A stretch of 49,174 bases of DNA from Novosphingobium sp. (GTDB lineage: Bacteria > Pseudomonadota > Alphaproteobacteria > Sphingomonadales > Sphingomonadaceae): contig NZ_JANXWG010000006.1 in the NCBI RefSeq assembly GCF_025351285.1, positions 1 through 49,174 of the forward strand, read 5' to 3'. How positions within the stretch are numbered: the stretch's first letter is position 1; each line of letters begins with the position of its first letter. The translations under genes were made by a program, and so were the position numbers. This document shows, piece after piece, positions 26,222-34,911 of the stretch. Under the pieces are notes generated by a model, which saw nothing but the letters and a program-made list of their open reading frames with translations, was not told the origin of the DNA and searched no databases.

Positions 26222-28195
26222 TCAGACAGGTACGGTGAAATGCTTTCCACCGAAAACGGCCTGCCAGCTTTCGATTTCGCTGACCACGATGTCGTCGGCG
26301 GCATGGGCAAGTTCGGTGACTTGCGCGTAAGTCAGCAGGTGATCGGGCGCTGATTGCAGGAGCCGGATGCGTGCATCAACCGCTTCGAGCCGCCCCGCCG
26401 TGACTTCCGAGATGCCCGCAAAGCGTTCGAAATCGCCGAAGTACCGGATGCCCGCAAGCGCGGCGCCGAACGTCGGGAACATCACGCCCAGGAACGAGAA
26501 GATCTTGGCCGCGCCATGAAGTTCCTCGTGCGGCAGATAGCCCAGCCCAGAGGCGAGCGCGAACGCCAGGTAGGTCGACACCGACAGCACCGCCAGCAGG
26601 AACAGCCGTTCGGACAGCTTGTCGAGCCGGTGGTGCACCGTGTGCAGCCGCCGCGCCTTGGACACGTGGTAATCGCGCTGCCCCGAAACATGCGGCGCGA
26701 GCAGCGTTTCGAGCACCCCGCGCAAGTAGCTCTGGGTCATCGCCACGCGCGGCAGGCCTTGCGCCCGCAGCAGGTGAAGCGCGTAATATTCGGGCCAACT
26801 GGTGCCGGTGCCCTTGGGCCAGCGGCCGGGCGGTCGCGCTGCGCCCAGCAGCAGCATGATCGGCGCATGGCGCAAGTATTCGGCCACGCGCCGGGTTTCG
26901 AACCAGCGCTTGTGCCAGCGGCGCCGGCTTCCCAGCCAGGTGATCGCCACGATCCCGAGCAGCAAGGCCAGCTCGGCGCAGGCAAACATCCACTTGGCGT
27001 TGACATCGGCGAACGGCTCGTAGGCAATTCCGCCGACGATCGCGAACGCCGAGAGCACGAAGCTGACGGTCATGCCGCCGCGATAGGCGTCGGACAGCCG
27101 TGCCGAAATTCCGTCGGTCCACGCAAAGCGCCCGAGCACTTCGCGTTCGATCCGATCGGGGATGGCCGGATCGCCGCCGGGCAAGGCGCGCGCTGCGGCC
27201 AGCAGCGGTGCCCCACTGCCCGTTGCAATTGCATCGGGCGTTTCGTAGCGGTTGACCAGCGAACGGAACGGCCGTTTCTCGCCGCCGAACAGGGCCTCGA
27301 TCCGGCGATAGCCGTGCCACAGGAGAGAACTGCGCGCATACCACTTCTCGCGCGCGAGGCCGGCCGCGCCCTGGTGCAAGGCGCCGCCTTCGCCGGGACG
27401 CAAGGCCGATCGCACGATCCTGGAAAGCGTGGCGTCGCGATCCTCGATGAACATGCCGGGGCGGAAACTGGCGGCCAGTGCCTCGGGCGCGTGCAGGATA
27501 TGCCACCGTTCGGGTGCCGCGGGATCGATCCTCAACACCGCACACCCCTGATCCAGCGCGCAGGCAACCGTGTGGCCGGTGCCGCCTACGAGGTCGGTCG
27601 ATTCACCGTCCCACACCGCGATCATCAGGTCGGCCTGCTCGATCATCACGCGCCCCGCGAGCGCCACTTGCGCAGAGGTCGATGCGCGAAAGGCATGGGT
27701 GCGCGATTCGTTGGCAGGGGCGCCCACCACGGCCAGGTATTCGCCGGCGATCGCGCTGTCGCGGTCAGCCAGCTCGAACAACTCGACCGCTTCGTACCAG
27801 CCAGCGAGCGTTGCAGCATCGGCGGCGCAGGCGGGGTCTTGGGGCAAAGCGCCTTGCAGCAAGACCTCGGCATCGGCGCGCGTGGCAGGCCGTGCGTTGA
27901 TGGCGCTATTGAGCGCACGGCCGAACGGCAGCGGTGCCGCAAGCGTCCATCCGCGCTGCTGCGCGATGGTCATGGCCATCTGGTCAGTCCCGTCAGCGAG
28001 CAGGCTGAGCAGTCGCACCGGCGCAACCGGACCAAGCGTGGCCGCTTCGGTGTCGACAAGAAGGCCGATCGCCTCGAACAGCCCGGCCAGCGTTGCCTCC
28101 ACGGCCGGTTTGTTGGCGTTGAAGCCCTGATTGGTTCCGCGGTGACCGGTAACACACAGCGACAGGCATGGGCGGGGCTGGAGCAAGGTAACCAT
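26222..28195 (-). CDS. SLOG-like nucleotide-sensor domain fused to four-helix membrane domain
   Basis: A 657-residue protein. The N-terminal half is Rossmann-like and resembles SLOG/TIR-like nucleotide-sensor domains: VTGHRG (15-20), LADGTDQMA (66-74), DLMIAVWDG (189-197) and GGTGHTV (204-210). The C-terminal half has two helix pairs (about 375-420 and 528-583, for example FVLSAFAIVGGIAYEPF and LFLLAVLSVSTYLAFAL) separated by a basic cytoplasmic stretch, recalling SLATT-type effector membrane domains. In other bacteria SLOG and SLATT parts sense nucleotides and permeabilise membranes in defence systems; that link is inference here. Start ATG 28195 has no good ribosome site, and AAGGGG lies too close. 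The frame upstream to 30118 is the antisense of the protease gene and is not used. Confidence 0.65.
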   Translation of the reverse strand: MVTLLQPRPCLSLCVTGHRGTNQGFNANKPAVEATLAGLFEAIGLLVDTEAATLGPVAPVRLLSLLADGTDQMAMTIAQQRGWTLAAPLPFGRALNSAINARPATRADAEVLLQGALPQDPACAADAATLAGWYEAVELFELADRDSAIAGEYLAVVGAPANESRTHAFRASTSAQVALAGRVMIEQADLMIAVWDGESTDLVGGTGHTVACALDQGCAVLRIDPAAPERWHILHAPEALAASFRPGMFIEDRDATLSRIVRSALRPGEGGALHQGAAGLAREKWYARSSLLWHGYRRIEALFGGEKRPFRSLVNRYETPDAIATGSGAPLLAAARALPGGDPAIPDRIEREVLGRFAWTDGISARLSDAYRGGMTVSFVLSAFAIVGGIAYEPFADVNAKWMFACAELALLLGIVAITWLGSRRRWHKRWFETRRVAEYLRHAPIMLLLGAARPPGRWPKGTGTSWPEYYALHLLRAQGLPRVAMTQSYLRGVLETLLAPHVSGQRDYHVSKARRLHTVHHRLDKLSERLFLLAVLSVSTYLAFALASGLGYLPHEELHGAAKIFSFLGVMFPTFGAALAGIRYFGDFERFAGISEVTAGRLEAVDARIRLLQSAPDHLLTYAQVTELAHAADDIVVSEIESWQAVFGGKHFTVPV

Positions 28196-28360
28196 GCCCC
28201 TTGCTAGAACATCGCATGCCAGGGAGGGAACCGGTTTCTGGCATTGGCACTGCGGGCTTTTGCAAGGGGCGGCGACCGAAGCGCCGCATTGACAAGTTCG
28301 AAGATGACGGCGTGGAAAAACGCGCATAAGTTCTGGTCTTTGGTTCAAGGATGCAGCGCC

Positions 28361-30001
28361 GTGCAAAAGCAGGGTGGGGGAAAGCGTGCAGACCAGTTCC
28401 TGATCTCGGCCGGCGTGTATGCCGCGCTCGCGCTCGCGGCGCCTGCAGCGCGCGCGCAAGCAGACCCCGTAGGCGCGCCAGCGCTGTCCACTGCTCCAGC
28501 GGAAGCTGCCGATCCGGTGCTGGCCGTGATGATCAAGGCGGCCACCCAAGCGATCGGGACCGGGCGCCAGCGCCGAATGGATTGCTATCGCGAAGGCTAT
28601 TGCGAGAGCTGGCGGACCATCGATGTCGATCCGGTCACGCTGCGGGTCGACCAGAGGTATGACGAGCAGATCTACGAGGCGGGCGATATTGCGGCACTGA
28701 CTGCGCGGTATGCACGCCAGGCGCATCACCGCTGGCCCGCCGATACGGCGGCGCAGCAAGCCTTTGTCGGGCGCAAGCTGGGCGAAGCGGACACGCTTGC
28801 CGCAATGCGGAAGGCGGCCATCCAGCATGGCATTCAGCCGGGGTTCGGCGGGTTTGTCTATTGCAGCATCGAAGGCTTCTGCGCCGCGCGCAACATGAGC
28901 GTTATCGACGTCGACCCGGTCACGCTGAAGATCGATGCGCGCGACGAAGTCGAGATGATCTACGCCGGCGACGAAGCGGCCGTGCTGGCGCGGCTCGAAA
29001 AGGTGTGGCGTGACCGCAAGCCGGACGATCCGGCAGGCCAGCAGAAAAAGGTCGCGGTTTACCTCAAGCGCTACGAGTTCGAGGCGATCAACGAGGCGCT
29101 GGGGATGGCTTTCCATCTTGCCGCAGCGCTGGGCGGTGATCGTGTTGCTCCCAACGACGTACCGTTCGCCGTCGAAGTGCGGTTTCGCAGCGACAACGCG
29201 GCGCCAGGCTTGCTGGCCCAATTCAACAGCGGCAAGTTCGGCCAGTCGTGGCAAGCGCGACATGCCTGCGGCGGGGCCCTGATCGCGGCGCAATGGGTGC
29301 TGACCGCGGCGCATTGCGTCAAGCCGAACACCATAGAAAAAGGCTCGCTGGCCGTGCAAGTCGGGGTCGGCGATATCAGCCGGCGCGAAGGAACCCAGAT
29401 CAACGTCGACGGGGCGGTGGTCCATTCGGGTTACCGGCACCTTGGCGACACGGATATCTACAGCGACGACATCGCCCTGCTGCACCTCGTTTCGCACGCG
29501 ACGCAAGTGGCCGGCGTGAAGACCATTATGCTCGCAAAGGGCTTTGCCGCTGACGGATTGGCAGTTTCGGCGGTGGGATGGGGGCTCGACCGCGATGTTT
29601 CGAAAGCGATCAACGCGACTGCGTTGCTGACGCGCGTGGAACTGTCGGTACTGGCCAACGACAAGTGCGCTCGCGTCCACGGACAAACGCCGGGCGAAGA
29701 CTTCGGTCCGGCCAGGGTTGTCGATCGGGCAGGGGGTGCTCACGAGGTGGCGCGCATCCATCCCAAGGTGATCTGCGCGCGCGGAGGGTTCCGCAAGACG
29801 TGCGAGGGCGATAGTGGCGGGCCGCTCTACCGCATCGAAGGCTCCGATCTGGTCGGGATCGTTTCGTGGAACAAGGACGGCTGCAACATCAAGGCGGCGT
29901 ACGAACCCGGTGTCTATACCAGGGTGGATGCCTATCGTGGGTGGATCGCCCAAGCCATGGCGCGCAAGCTGATGAGTGGGCAGCGGATGATGCTGCCGTG
30001 A
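28361..30001 (+). CDS. Secreted trypsin-family serine protease 1
   Basis: A 546-residue S1 (trypsin-like) protease. From GTG 28361 the order is: signal peptide (ALALAAPAARA), two copies of a C-x(5)-C...DPVTL module (about 75-110 and 168-205), a helical stretch, and the trypsin domain (about 270-546). The triad is complete: H318 (LTAAHC), D370 (DDIALLHL) and S485 (GDSGGPL). The GTG start is preceded by AAGGA at 28347-28351 (9 nt spacing); ATG 28304 is an alternative with a long N-terminal region. It is first in a tandem set of three paralogues and divergent from the SLOG-like gene, with 165 bp between. Confidence 0.88.
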   Translation: MQKQGGGKRADQFLISAGVYAALALAAPAARAQADPVGAPALSTAPAEAADPVLAVMIKAATQAIGTGRQRRMDCYREGYCESWRTIDVDPVTLRVDQRYDEQIYEAGDIAALTARYARQAHHRWPADTAAQQAFVGRKLGEADTLAAMRKAAIQHGIQPGFGGFVYCSIEGFCAARNMSVIDVDPVTLKIDARDEVEMIYAGDEAAVLARLEKVWRDRKPDDPAGQQKKVAVYLKRYEFEAINEALGMAFHLAAALGGDRVAPNDVPFAVEVRFRSDNAAPGLLAQFNSGKFGQSWQARHACGGALIAAQWVLTAAHCVKPNTIEKGSLAVQVGVGDISRREGTQINVDGAVVHSGYRHLGDTDIYSDDIALLHLVSHATQVAGVKTIMLAKGFAADGLAVSAVGWGLDRDVSKAINATALLTRVELSVLANDKCARVHGQTPGEDFGPARVVDRAGGAHEVARIHPKVICARGGFRKTCEGDSGGPLYRIEGSDLVGIVSWNKDGCNIKAAYEPGVYTRVDAYRGWIAQAMARKLMSGQRMMLP

Positions 30002-31449
30002 TGACGAAGCAGCGCGCCACGTTCCTGAAATTCCTGGTGGTTGCAGTGCTTGCCGTACTTGCAAGCCACACGTCTCGCGTGGTTGCGCAGGCACCGGAAG
30101 TCCCGACGCAGAACACAAAGGTCATCACCGATCGCAAGACAATCGCGCGGATCGTGAAGGACAGGCTTTCGCGTGATCTTGGGTTCAAGGTCGCCAGGCA
30201 GACCTGCACTTCCGAATGGATCTGCTCACCCAGGAAGCTGAATTTCTACTCGGCTTACGATCCCGTGACGCACGCATACCAGGGCTCGTCCACGGGATCG
30301 CACTTCCCGATGTTCTATGATGGCGGCGAACGTTCACTGGTGGACCTGCTCGGACGCTTCGCGAGGGCGGGGCTCCCCAGCAAGCCGGCACTGCAAAAGA
30401 CCTGGATCGAACAGGAGTTGTCGCGCAGTGAAAGAGAGGCGCTCGATTTTGCGCTGGGCATGGAAGAACCCAGTCATTGCTGCGCCGCAGGAGGTGGCTT
30501 GCCGATCTCGATCGCTGCCGCACCGTTCGCGGTCGAAATCCGGTATCGCGACACGTTGGTCGGCCAGGACGCCGCATTCATGGAAAGCACCAGCCTCTAT
30601 GGTGCCCGTTGGCAGGCCCGGCACGTCTGCGGCGGGACGCTGATTGCGCACGATTGGGTGCTTACGGCCGCGCACTGCGTCAGTCCGCGGGCGGTTGCCG
30701 GCAAGCTGGCGGTGCAGTTGGGGGTGAGCGATATCAGCGGCGTGAGCGGGCACAGCGTCGATGTGGACGGGGCGGTGGTGCACGCCGGCTACAACGAAGG
30801 TGGCGGAAGGCTCAAGGAAAATGGCCCCTACGACCGGAAGGGCAATATCTATCGGGACGACATCGCGCTTCTCCACCTTGCGGCAGACCCGGCCCCGCGC
30901 GATCCCAAGTCAATCGCCATTGCTACGCTGGCCGCGAGCGTAGTGAAACCGGGAACACCCGTCGAAGCCGTGGGCTGGGGCCGGACCCGCGATGTGGGTG
31001 ACATCAACGACGTCACGTCGTTGTTGCGACGGGTCGAACTGACCGTGCTTGAGAATGACGCATGCGCCCGAATGGCTGACTACGGTCCGGTGGAAGTGCC
31101 AGTGCCAGTGCCGGTTTCGGCGCAGGTTTCGGGGCAGGTTTCGGCGGTGTCGGCCGCCGCCGAGAAAACCCGGCCAGGATTCGTGGCCCGTGTCCATCCG
31201 GGCGTCCTTTGCGTGAAAGGTACCATGATGAAGACCTGTTCGGGCGACAGCGGCGGCCCCTTGTACATGTCCGATCCGCGCGTGGCCGTGACTGAACTGG
31301 TGGGGGTGGTGTCATGGAACAAGGAAGGCTGTCATGTCGCAACCGACGATCGGCCCGGTATATACACGCGGGTGAGCGCTTACCTTGGATGGATCGCGCG
31401 GGCCCGGGCTCACCCGCCGTCGTCCGGCCAGACGATCCTGCTTCCTTGA
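30001..31449 (+). CDS. Secreted trypsin-family serine protease 2
   Basis: A 482-residue paralogue of the upstream protease. It has a signal peptide (FLVVAVLAVLASHTSRVVAQ), one C-x(5)-C...DPVT module (69-90), the same helical linker ending PFAVEIRYR, and a full trypsin domain with triad H225 (LTAAHC), D287 (DDIALLHL) and S417 (GDSGGPL). An extra low-complexity Val/Pro/Ser insert (about 363-386, EVPVPVPVSAQVSGQVS) lies on a surface loop before the catalytic serine. ATG 30001 overlaps the stop of protease 1 (TGATG), so the genes are translationally coupled. The substrate is unknown. Confidence 0.9.
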   Translation: MTKQRATFLKFLVVAVLAVLASHTSRVVAQAPEVPTQNTKVITDRKTIARIVKDRLSRDLGFKVARQTCTSEWICSPRKLNFYSAYDPVTHAYQGSSTGSHFPMFYDGGERSLVDLLGRFARAGLPSKPALQKTWIEQELSRSEREALDFALGMEEPSHCCAAGGGLPISIAAAPFAVEIRYRDTLVGQDAAFMESTSLYGARWQARHVCGGTLIAHDWVLTAAHCVSPRAVAGKLAVQLGVSDISGVSGHSVDVDGAVVHAGYNEGGGRLKENGPYDRKGNIYRDDIALLHLAADPAPRDPKSIAIATLAASVVKPGTPVEAVGWGRTRDVGDINDVTSLLRRVELTVLENDACARMADYGPVEVPVPVPVSAQVSGQVSAVSAAAEKTRPGFVARVHPGVLCVKGTMMKTCSGDSGGPLYMSDPRVAVTELVGVVSWNKEGCHVATDDRPGIYTRVSAYLGWIARARAHPPSSGQTILLP

Positions 31450-31460
31450 GGACCAGTCCG

Positions 31461-32588
31461 ATGCAGATTTGTTCCGCGACAGTGCCTTGCCTCGCAGCCG
31501 CGCTCGTCATCTGCGGTTTCGCGGTGCCACGCGCGCAGGCACAGACGGCTGCGACCGGTATCGCGCGGTTCACCCAAAGCCCCGAGGATGACAAAGTGCT
31601 CGATTGGGCCAGGCGCTGGGCGGAAGAAAATCTCGACGACCCGGCCGAACGCTTTGCGATGCTTTCTTATGCGATCTCGGCCGCTGAACGGCGTGAAGTG
31701 CTGGCGCGGCCGGTTCCAGGGGTCGACAACGGCTATTCATCCGGCGGGAATTATCGCACCGCGTTCACGCACCTGCGCCGGGTCACGTTCCTGGTCGAGT
31801 TGCGCAGCGCCGGCGCATCGCCCGGATCATCAGCCGGCGCGCCGGACTGGAGCGCGCGCCATCGGTGCAATGGCACGCTTGTCGCGCCACACTGGGTCCT
31901 GACAGCCGCCACTTGCGTGCCTGCGAACGGTGATGCCAACACGATCGAGGCCAGGATCGGGGTGCAGGATCTATCGCAGGACGCGGGCGGAACGCGGCGT
32001 GTGGTCAGGATCGAACGCAATGCGCAGGCCGGGTTGGCATTGCTCGAACTCGATCGCCCGGCCAGCACCGCAGGCGGGGCAAGCATCAGCCCGGCCACGG
32101 CGCTCACCCCGATGGCCCCGCCTCAATCCCCCACTGCAGGGGAAGTCGAATTTCTCGGATTGGGCTTCGGGCAAGTAATGCGTCCGGGCTGGCCCGCCGT
32201 GCTCTACCGCCATTTCGCGCTGGCCGCGCCCGATACGACATCGATCGGTGGGGTGGGGCAAGGGGGGCATGCCGTACAGATCGGTGGCCCCCGGTCCGAA
32301 CCGAGCCTCACGGGTAGCGGCTTGCGCTTGTGCCTGAGCGACAATGGCAGCCCGATCTACGTGTACGATCTCGAAGCAGGCCCCCTACTGGCCGGTGTCG
32401 TGAGCGTGCCGCTTAGCGAGCCACGGGGTTGTTTCGAAACACTTGCAACCAAGTCGGGCAACTCCGACTTGCCGGCGCCGGTGATCCCGGTCAGCAAATG
32501 GGCAACCTGGATTGCAGCGGTCACCGGCGTGAGCCTGGCCGTGGTCGAACCGCGCCAACTGCCCGGCATTGCGGGTTACGCTTTTTAG
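31461..32588 (+). CDS. Trypsin-fold pseudo-protease, third paralogue
   Basis: A 375-residue exported protein (signal peptide ending AQAQ) that keeps the trypsin-domain framework (RHRCNGTLVAPHWVLTAATC, FLGLGFGQVM). All three catalytic residues are changed: the histidine of LTAAHC is T151, the aspartate of DDIALLHL is G191 (AGLALLEL), and the serine of GDSGGP is N295 (SDNGSP). It lacks the C...C-DPVT modules. GAGGA at 31448-31452 lies 8 nt before ATG 31461. The frame is intact, so it is probably a functional pseudo-enzyme, for instance an inhibitor, scaffold or decoy for its active siblings, rather than a decaying gene. Confidence 0.82.
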   Translation: MQICSATVPCLAAALVICGFAVPRAQAQTAATGIARFTQSPEDDKVLDWARRWAEENLDDPAERFAMLSYAISAAERREVLARPVPGVDNGYSSGGNYRTAFTHLRRVTFLVELRSAGASPGSSAGAPDWSARHRCNGTLVAPHWVLTAATCVPANGDANTIEARIGVQDLSQDAGGTRRVVRIERNAQAGLALLELDRPASTAGGASISPATALTPMAPPQSPTAGEVEFLGLGFGQVMRPGWPAVLYRHFALAAPDTTSIGGVGQGGHAVQIGGPRSEPSLTGSGLRLCLSDNGSPIYVYDLEAGPLLAGVVSVPLSEPRGCFETLATKSGNSDLPAPVIPVSKWATWIAAVTGVSLAVVEPRQLPGIAGYAF

Positions 32589-32595
32589 GCGCCAA

Positions 32596-32629
32596 AGCGG
32601 CGGGGCGCCTGACGAACAGGCGCTCCGCT
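32596..32629. terminator. Hairpin between protease operon and lipoprotein gene
   Basis: A stem of GCGCCTG / CAGGCGC with ACGAA loop, extended outward by AGCGG / CCGCT with a small asymmetric bulge. It starts 8 nt after the third protease stop and lies before the convergent lipoprotein gene, consistent with transcription ending for both directions. No long T-run is present. Confidence 0.6.
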
Positions 32630-32648
32630 CACAAGCTCGCGATCGTGA

Positions 32649-32885
32649 TCAGGGTTGCGGGCCACCGCCGCTAGACGGAACGTCGCCCTTGGTTCCCGAC
32701 GCTTCTGCCGACGGTGCATCGGCTGCGCCCGATGCGCTGGCATCGGCCGGTGAGGCATCGGCTGCCATCGTGGCAGCTTCGGTAGCGGCCGGGCTGGCTT
32801 CGGCAGTGGCGTCGCCGGCTTTCTTGCAGCCGGCAAGCGCCAGCGGCAAGGCACAGATGGCAACAATTGAAAGTGTCTTGCGCAT
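32649..32885 (-). CDS. Small Ala/Ser-rich lipoprotein
   Basis: A 78-residue lipoprotein: signal with lipobox LAGC (C20), then KK and a low-complexity Ala/Ser/Glu/Asp tail that ends GGGPQP. Such short acidic lipoproteins often act as envelope-linked accessory factors. It starts 34 nt after the TIR-TPR gene on the same strand and may be cotranscribed. No family is recognised. It is convergent with the protease operon across a hairpin. Confidence 0.7.
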   Translation of the reverse strand: MRKTLSIVAICALPLALAGCKKAGDATAEASPAATEAATMAADASPADASASGAADAPSAEASGTKGDVPSSGGGPQP

Positions 32886-32919
32886 CGTAATAACCCCCCA
32901 GTGTTGTCCCGCAGCAAGG

Positions 32920-34911
32920 CTAACTGAAACCGAGGCTCTTCAGCAAGGCCGAAAATTCGGGGCGTGGTCTCAAAGGGTCCATCCAACTGTCGGTCTTGAG
33001 CAGGATCAGACCGACATCCCCCACCCGACGCGCAAACGCCAGTCGTTCCAGCGCCGGATCGGCCTGGCCCCATTGCGCAAAGATCTGCGCCTGCTGGTAA
33101 GCCGAAGCATCGCCCAGCGTTTGCAACAGCGCAGACCGCGCGTCATCGGCCGCTTTGGTATTGCCGAGCCGGTGTTCGGTCACGGCAAGGCCGACAAGGC
33201 GCTCGACCTCGAGCGGTTCGGCCTGAAACGCCACGCGGGCTTCCGCAGCCCGGCCCTGTTCGAACAGGCTTTTGCCGATATAGCTGTGGCTCTGGAGAAT
33301 ACGCGGATTGAGATCGAGTGCGCGATGTCCCGCATCGGCCGCGCCGGCCCAATCGCGCTCACACAGCCGGACAAAGGCCAAGGTGTTGAATTCGCCGGCG
33401 TTGAGCGGATCGAGTTCGAGCGCGCGCCCGATCGCCAAGCGCGCAGCAGGAAAATTCCCGGCTTGCGCGCAGAAAGCCGCATAGATGCGCATGACCGCCG
33501 CATCGCCCTGGCCATATTGTCGTGAAAGCTCGAACGGACCGCGGGCGCCGGCAAAGTCCAGCCCTGCCTGCAAAAGCACATATCCCAGCGTCGATTGCGC
33601 GATGGCGAGCCGGGGCTTCAACGCGACGGCTTTCTGCGCCGATGCCAGAGCGCTTTTGTATGCGGCGGAAAACTCGCCCGCCTTGCCGTATTGCTGCGTC
33701 ATATTGACGAGCGTGCGCGCACGGGCGGCCAGCGCTTCAGCGAAATCGGGGTCCGCAGCCACCGCTGCATCGTACTGACGCAACGCCGCGCTGAGCGAGG
33801 CTTCTCCGCTGCGCAAGGCGTAGAATGCATTGCCGCGCAAATAGGCATCGTGCGCGACCGGATCGCTCGTCCCGCTGACTTTCATGTTGCCGCGATTGTC
33901 GTCGGCGCTCTTGCCCGCTTGCGCTGCCAGGGCGCTCACCACCGCCGCCGCGATTTCGCTCTGCACCGCAAACAAGTCCGTCATCGGCCGGTCGAACTGT
34001 TCGGTCCACACCGACAAGCCGCTTTCGCGATCCGTCAGGCTGGCGACAACCCGCATCAGCGAACCTGCCCGGCGCAAGCTCCCGTCGAGCAGGCTTGCCG
34101 CCCCGAGTTTGCGTGCCACTTCGACGGGATTGCTGATATCGGCCCCAGCGCTGGCGGTGCTTTCGGGCGCGAACACCTTCAGTTCGGCATTGCGAGAGAG
34201 CGCCAGGCGGATTTCCTCGGCAATGCCCTGGGTCAGGTATTCTTCGGAGGCGTTGCCCGAAAGGTTGCGAAACGGCAGCACCGCCACGCTGTTGCGATCG
34301 ACACCGCCCGTGCTCTGCCCGAAGCGCCATGTCGCAACACCGATCCCGGTTGCTGCCACCACGCCGCTGCCTGCCAGGACGACGCGACGCGATAACCCGC
34401 GGCTTGGCCTTGCAGGGGTTGGCGGCGCATGCTGCTCGCCCATGATTGCATGGACCGCGCGGATAACGGCCTGAAATTCAGGGCCGGAAGGGTTGCCACG
34501 CCATTTTGCCAGGTCGATCACCTGGAACTGCCGAAATCCGAGCGGCGGCTCGCTGCGGTCGATCGACAATGGCACAAGTCGGCGCGCGTCCCGCCCATGC
34601 GTGGCCTCGTCGCGCACCCAGTGCGAATCCACCGAGGTTTTCGACCACACGACAACCACGGCGTCAGCGGCGTGAAGCGCGGCTTCGGTTGTCTTGAGGA
34701 AAGTCTGGCCACCTTCGAGCAGCCCGTCCCACCACACCGCAAATCCGGCCTTTTCAAGCCCGCCGATGACCGCCAGCGCGCGCTTCTGGTCAACTCGCGA
34801 ATAGCTGACGAACACGTTGGCGGCGCCGGGAACGCGGCTTGCTGCCGACGCAGGCCCAGAGGTCATGCCAGCCGAGCCAGCGTCCTCCGCGATCGGTCCT
34901 TGTCCCGTCAT
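32920..34911 (-). CDS. TIR-domain protein with membrane helix, FlgO/TolB-like and TPR domains
   Basis: A 663-residue signalling-type protein. An N-terminal TIR domain (about 31-160) opens with NVFVSYSRVDQ, and WVRDEA places a glutamate (E102) where NAD-cleaving TIR enzymes have the catalytic residue. A single membrane helix (about 175-198, RRVVLAGSGVVAATGIGVATW) follows. Next is the domain beginning VAVLPFRNLSGNASEEYLTQGI, common to adenylate-cyclase-like and TPR proteins, and then TPR repeats (about 360-640). The start at 34911 is chosen as the last ATG before the TIR core. Family knowledge: TIR domains act as NAD hydrolases or as protein-protein modules. The upstream frame to 35355 is not coding-like. 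Divergent from virB2. Confidence 0.82.
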   Translation of the reverse strand: MTGQGPIAEDAGSAGMTSGPASAASRVPGAANVFVSYSRVDQKRALAVIGGLEKAGFAVWWDGLLEGGQTFLKTTEAALHAADAVVVVWSKTSVDSHWVRDEATHGRDARRLVPLSIDRSEPPLGFRQFQVIDLAKWRGNPSGPEFQAVIRAVHAIMGEQHAPPTPARPSRGLSRRVVLAGSGVVAATGIGVATWRFGQSTGGVDRNSVAVLPFRNLSGNASEEYLTQGIAEEIRLALSRNAELKVFAPESTASAGADISNPVEVARKLGAASLLDGSLRRAGSLMRVVASLTDRESGLSVWTEQFDRPMTDLFAVQSEIAAAVVSALAAQAGKSADDNRGNMKVSGTSDPVAHDAYLRGNAFYALRSGEASLSAALRQYDAAVAADPDFAEALAARARTLVNMTQQYGKAGEFSAAYKSALASAQKAVALKPRLAIAQSTLGYVLLQAGLDFAGARGPFELSRQYGQGDAAVMRIYAAFCAQAGNFPAARLAIGRALELDPLNAGEFNTLAFVRLCERDWAGAADAGHRALDLNPRILQSHSYIGKSLFEQGRAAEARVAFQAEPLEVERLVGLAVTEHRLGNTKAADDARSALLQTLGDASAYQQAQIFAQWGQADPALERLAFARRVGDVGLILLKTDSWMDPLRPRPEFSALLKSLGFS

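Noticed and set aside
28244..28360. Upstream extension of protease 1 to the first open codon
   Set aside because: It would put about 39 residues before the signal peptide, while GTG 28361 has a well-spaced ribosome site.
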